Shown in pieces: positions 4,642 through 6,383 of a stretch of 6,383 nucleotides of DNA. The stretch spans positions 1 through 6,383 of the forward strand of contig CAKUCE010000174.1 of the NCBI GenBank assembly GCA_934643535.1, written 5' to 3'. The position numbers and the translations under genes were made by a program. Positions within the stretch are counted from its first letter, which is position 1. Every line of letters starts with the position of its first letter. The notes beneath the pieces were generated by a model. It had not been told where the DNA came from and did not search any database. It saw nothing but the letters and a program-made list of their open reading frames with translations. This DNA comes from an uncultured Clostridia bacterium (GTDB taxonomy: Bacteria > Bacillota > Clostridia > Christensenellales > Aristaeellaceae).

Positions 4642-6078
4642 ATGTCCGACCATTCCGCCTACATCAGCCCCTTTTCCACCCGCTACGCCAGCAAAGACAT
4701 GCAGTTTATTTTCTCCGAGGACAACAAGTTCCGCACGTGGCGGAAACTCTGGATCGCACTGGCCAAAGCGGAAAAGGCGCAGGGCCTTGCCATTACCGAC
4801 GAGCAGATCGCCGAGCTGGAAGCCCATCAGGACGACATCAACTACGAGGACGCCCAGCGCCGGGAGCGGGAATGCCGCCACGACGTGATGAGCCACGTTT
4901 ACGCCTACGGTCTGCAGTGCCCCAAAGCCAAGGGCATTCTGCACCTGGGCGCAACCAGCTGCTACGTGGGCGACAACACCGACGTGATCGTTATGAAACA
5001 GGGGCTTCAGCTGATCCGCCGAAAAGTACTGAACGTGCTGGACAAGCTGGCCAAATTTGCCGACGAATACAAGTCCATGCCCTGTCTGGCCTACACCCAC
5101 ATTCAGCCCGCCCAGCTGACCACCGTCGGCAAGCGCGCCACGCTGTGGATGAACGAGCTGTACATGGACTATCTGGAGCTGGAGCATCGTCTCGATTCGC
5201 TGGCGCTGCTGGGCAGCAAGGGCACCACGGGCACGCAAGCCAGCTTTATGGAGCTTTTCGGCGGCGACGAGGAAAAGATCCGTCAGTTGGAGCGCGACAT
5301 CGCCCGGCAGATGGGCTTCGACCGGGTCGTGCCCGTCAGCGGCCAGACCTACAGCCGGAAGATGGACTATTTTGTGGTTTCCACCCTTTCCGGCATCGCG
5401 CAGACGGCCAGCAAATTCAGCTATGATCTCCGGCTGCTGCAGAGCTTCAAGGAGATGGAGGAACCCTTCGAAAAGCAGCAGATCGGTTCCTCGGCCATGC
5501 CCTACAAGCGCAATCCCATGCGTTCCGAGCGTGTTTCGGCCCTGAGCCGCTACGTCATGGTGGATACGCTGAACGCCGCCATCACCAGCGCCACCCAGTT
5601 TTTTGAGCGCACTTTGGACGACAGCGCCAACCGCCGCATTGCGGTCAGCGAGTCCTTCCTTGGGGTGGACGCCATTCTCAACGTGATGCTGAACGTCTGC
5701 GACGGGCTGGTTGTTTACCCGAAGGTCATTCATGCCCGGGTGATGAACGAGTTGCCCTTCATGGCCACGGAAAACATTCTCATGGACGCGGTCAAGCGGG
5801 GCGGCGACCGCCAGCAGCTTCACGAGCGTCTGCGCGTTCATTCCCAGGCCGCAGGCAACGTTGTCAAGGAAGAGGGGCTGCCCAACGACCTGCTCTCCCG
5901 CATTGCCGCCGACCCCCTCTTCCAGACCACGGAAGCGGAGCTTCAGTCCCTTCTGGACCCCGCTCTCTACACCGGCCGCAGCGCCCAGCAGGTAGACGAG
6001 TTCCTTTCCACTCTTATCCGTCCCCTTCTCACCGAAAACGCCGTCCTTCTCGGCGAGCACGAAACCCTCCTTGTGTAG
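4642..6078 (+). CDS. purB: Adenylosuccinate lyase
   Basis: A 478-residue cytoplasmic enzyme of the fumarase/aspartase superfamily. It splits fumarate from SAICAR to give AICAR and from adenylosuccinate to give AMP, so it acts twice in purine synthesis. Visible motifs: RHDVMSHVYAY with His80, HLGATSCYVGDNTD (101-114), YTHIQPAQLTTVGKR with the catalytic His153, KGTTGTQASF (193-202), and the mobile signature loop GSSAMPYKRNP (282-292) with Ser283/284. FERTLDDSANRR (321-332) and ELPFMATENI (370-379) complete the active site. The length and many stretches match the animal ADSL form more than the roughly 430-residue Bacillus-type PurB. ATG 4642 is chosen because AAGGAGG lies 7 nt upstream and the family N-terminus begins there; a longer frame reaches back across yjdF. 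Complete and intact, probably co-transcribed with yjdF from the riboswitch promoter. No other purine gene is in the window. Confidence 0.97.
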   Translation: MSDHSAYISPFSTRYASKDMQFIFSEDNKFRTWRKLWIALAKAEKAQGLAITDEQIAELEAHQDDINYEDAQRRERECRHDVMSHVYAYGLQCPKAKGILHLGATSCYVGDNTDVIVMKQGLQLIRRKVLNVLDKLAKFADEYKSMPCLAYTHIQPAQLTTVGKRATLWMNELYMDYLELEHRLDSLALLGSKGTTGTQASFMELFGGDEEKIRQLERDIARQMGFDRVVPVSGQTYSRKMDYFVVSTLSGIAQTASKFSYDLRLLQSFKEMEEPFEKQQIGSSAMPYKRNPMRSERVSALSRYVMVDTLNAAITSATQFFERTLDDSANRRIAVSESFLGVDAILNVMLNVCDGLVVYPKVIHARVMNELPFMATENILMDAVKRGGDRQQLHERLRVHSQAAGNVVKEEGLPNDLLSRIAADPLFQTTEAELQSLLDPALYTGRSAQQVDEFLSTLIRPLLTENAVLLGEHETLLV

Positions 6079-6080
6079 CA

Positions 6081-6139
6081 GGGGGTGACCCCCCAAGGGG
6101 CAGTGCCCCTTGACCCCGGACTGCGCGCCATGCGCGCAG
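6081..6139. repeat. Three consecutive GC-rich hairpins after purB
   Basis: Three perfect inverted repeats follow the purB stop almost end to end: GGGGG-TGA-CCCCC (6081-6093), CAAGGGGC-AGT-GCCCCTTG (6094-6112) and CTGCGCGC-CAT-GCGCGCAG (6121-6139). GGGGT (6082-6086) can also pair with ACCCC (6113-6117) to enclose the second hairpin. None has a T run, so they are not plain intrinsic terminators. They look like an intergenic repeat or an mRNA 3' end stabiliser. Comparison with the rest of the genome would decide. Confidence 0.6.
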
Positions 6140-6175
6140 GATGCCAGTGGGACATGCGGCTTGGCCGTTGAATTA

Positions 6176-6277
6176 CCGCCGTGGCACGACGGGTGCCACG
6201 GCTCGCGGGTCTGGTGTGATTTCCAGTCTGTTGGCGAGTATAGACCGCCATTCGGCGACGGGCCTCATGGCTCGCGT
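6176..6277. repeat. Hairpin plus diverged 33-bp direct repeat
   Basis: GCCGTGGCAC (6178-6187) and GTGCCACGGC (6193-6202) form a perfect 10-bp stem with loop GACGG. The 33 bp at 6176-6208 match 6245-6277 at 23 positions without gaps, sharing CCGCC at the start, CGACGGG in the middle and GGCTCGCG near the end. In the second copy the long stem is replaced by a short CGCC-ATTC-GGCG hairpin (6246-6257). This suggests an old duplication in a noncoding repeat. No convincing reading frame covers it. Confidence 0.45.
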
Positions 6278-6278
6278 A

Positions 6279-6316
6279 AAAATGCCAGCGTGGATTTGAA
6301 ACTACGCTGGCATTTT
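6279..6316. terminator. Long stem-loop, possible bidirectional terminator
   Basis: AAAATGCCAGCGT (6279-6291) pairs perfectly with ACGCTGGCATTTT (6304-6316); two further pairs (one G-U) reduce the loop to ATTTGAAA. The A run on the left and T run on the right give a U tail for transcripts of either direction (TTTT on plus, TTTTT on minus). It may end the purB transcript about 200 bp after its stop codon, or a minus-strand gene entering from the right. Confidence 0.55.
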
Positions 6317-6383
6317 GCGCTGCAAATATATTCAAGTCATGCCCTAACATCCCAAGCCGCAAGGTGTAAGTATGCCCCACGCC
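6317..6383. other. Right edge of the window, no gene recognised
   Basis: These 67 bases hold no supported feature. Together with 6079-6316 they make about 305 bp after purB in which I see only inverted and direct repeats. A minus-strand frame through the stretch encodes a composition (Arg-rich, no family motif) that looks like antisense noise. Confidence 0.4.

Noticed and set aside
4480..6096. A 538-residue minus-strand frame opposite purB
   Set aside because: It is an antisense shadow. The plus strand encodes an intact PurB with all catalytic motifs, and the antisense product (Gly/His/Val-rich) has no recognisable domain or ribosome binding site.
5967..6380. A minus-strand frame covering the tail after purB
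   Set aside because: Arg-rich composition without motifs, overlapping the purB end and running through several hairpins. No ribosome binding site could be supported.

Overview
The window looks like chromosomal DNA of a GC-rich anaerobic Firmicute of class Clostridia. The clues are strong AGGAGG-type ribosome binding sites, sigma-A-like promoters, a yjdF gene behind a yjdF-type riboswitch, a DUF1858 redox-disulfide protein, a rubrerythrin-like diiron protein and an ECF-transporter S component. I cannot name a genus from the sequence. No mobile element, CRISPR array, tRNA or rRNA is visible.

Left part (about 1-2501, minus strand): a three-gene operon read right to left. It encodes an ECF-type sigma factor (2501-1986), a double-spanning membrane protein with a DUF4349 ectodomain and an anti-sigma-like position and layout (1934-768), and an exported SIMPL-domain (DUF541) protein (771-97). 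The last two genes overlap in ATGA. A GC-rich hairpin follows the operon. It resembles a cell-envelope sensing unit: sigma factor, membrane regulator and secreted partner.

Middle (2502-4040, plus strand): two sigma-A-like promoters lie back to back, with -35 boxes 12 bp apart. One drives the sigma operon. The other drives a 67-residue DUF1858 protein with a CLGCPC cysteine cluster, which ends in an intrinsic terminator. Then comes a gap carrying GTGGAAAAC-like repeats spaced at about 11 or 21 bp. A four-helix ferritin-like diiron protein and an ECF-transporter S component follow as a likely two-gene unit, closed by a very good terminator.

Right part (4039-6383, plus strand): an extended -10 promoter starts transcription right at the first base of a structured leader that I identify as a yjdF-class riboswitch. 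Its loop carries a perfect 8-nt complement of the Shine-Dalgarno sequence of the next gene. The leader precedes yjdF (DUF2992), and 35 bp later comes purB, adenylosuccinate lyase of the long form closely resembling animal ADSL. After purB, about 300 bp without a convincing gene hold a chain of five hairpins and a diverged direct repeat.

Most worth a second look: the riboswitch-yjdF-purB arrangement with its unusual start region, the phased GTGGAAA repeats, the sigma/DUF4349/SIMPL operon, and the hairpin-rich tail.
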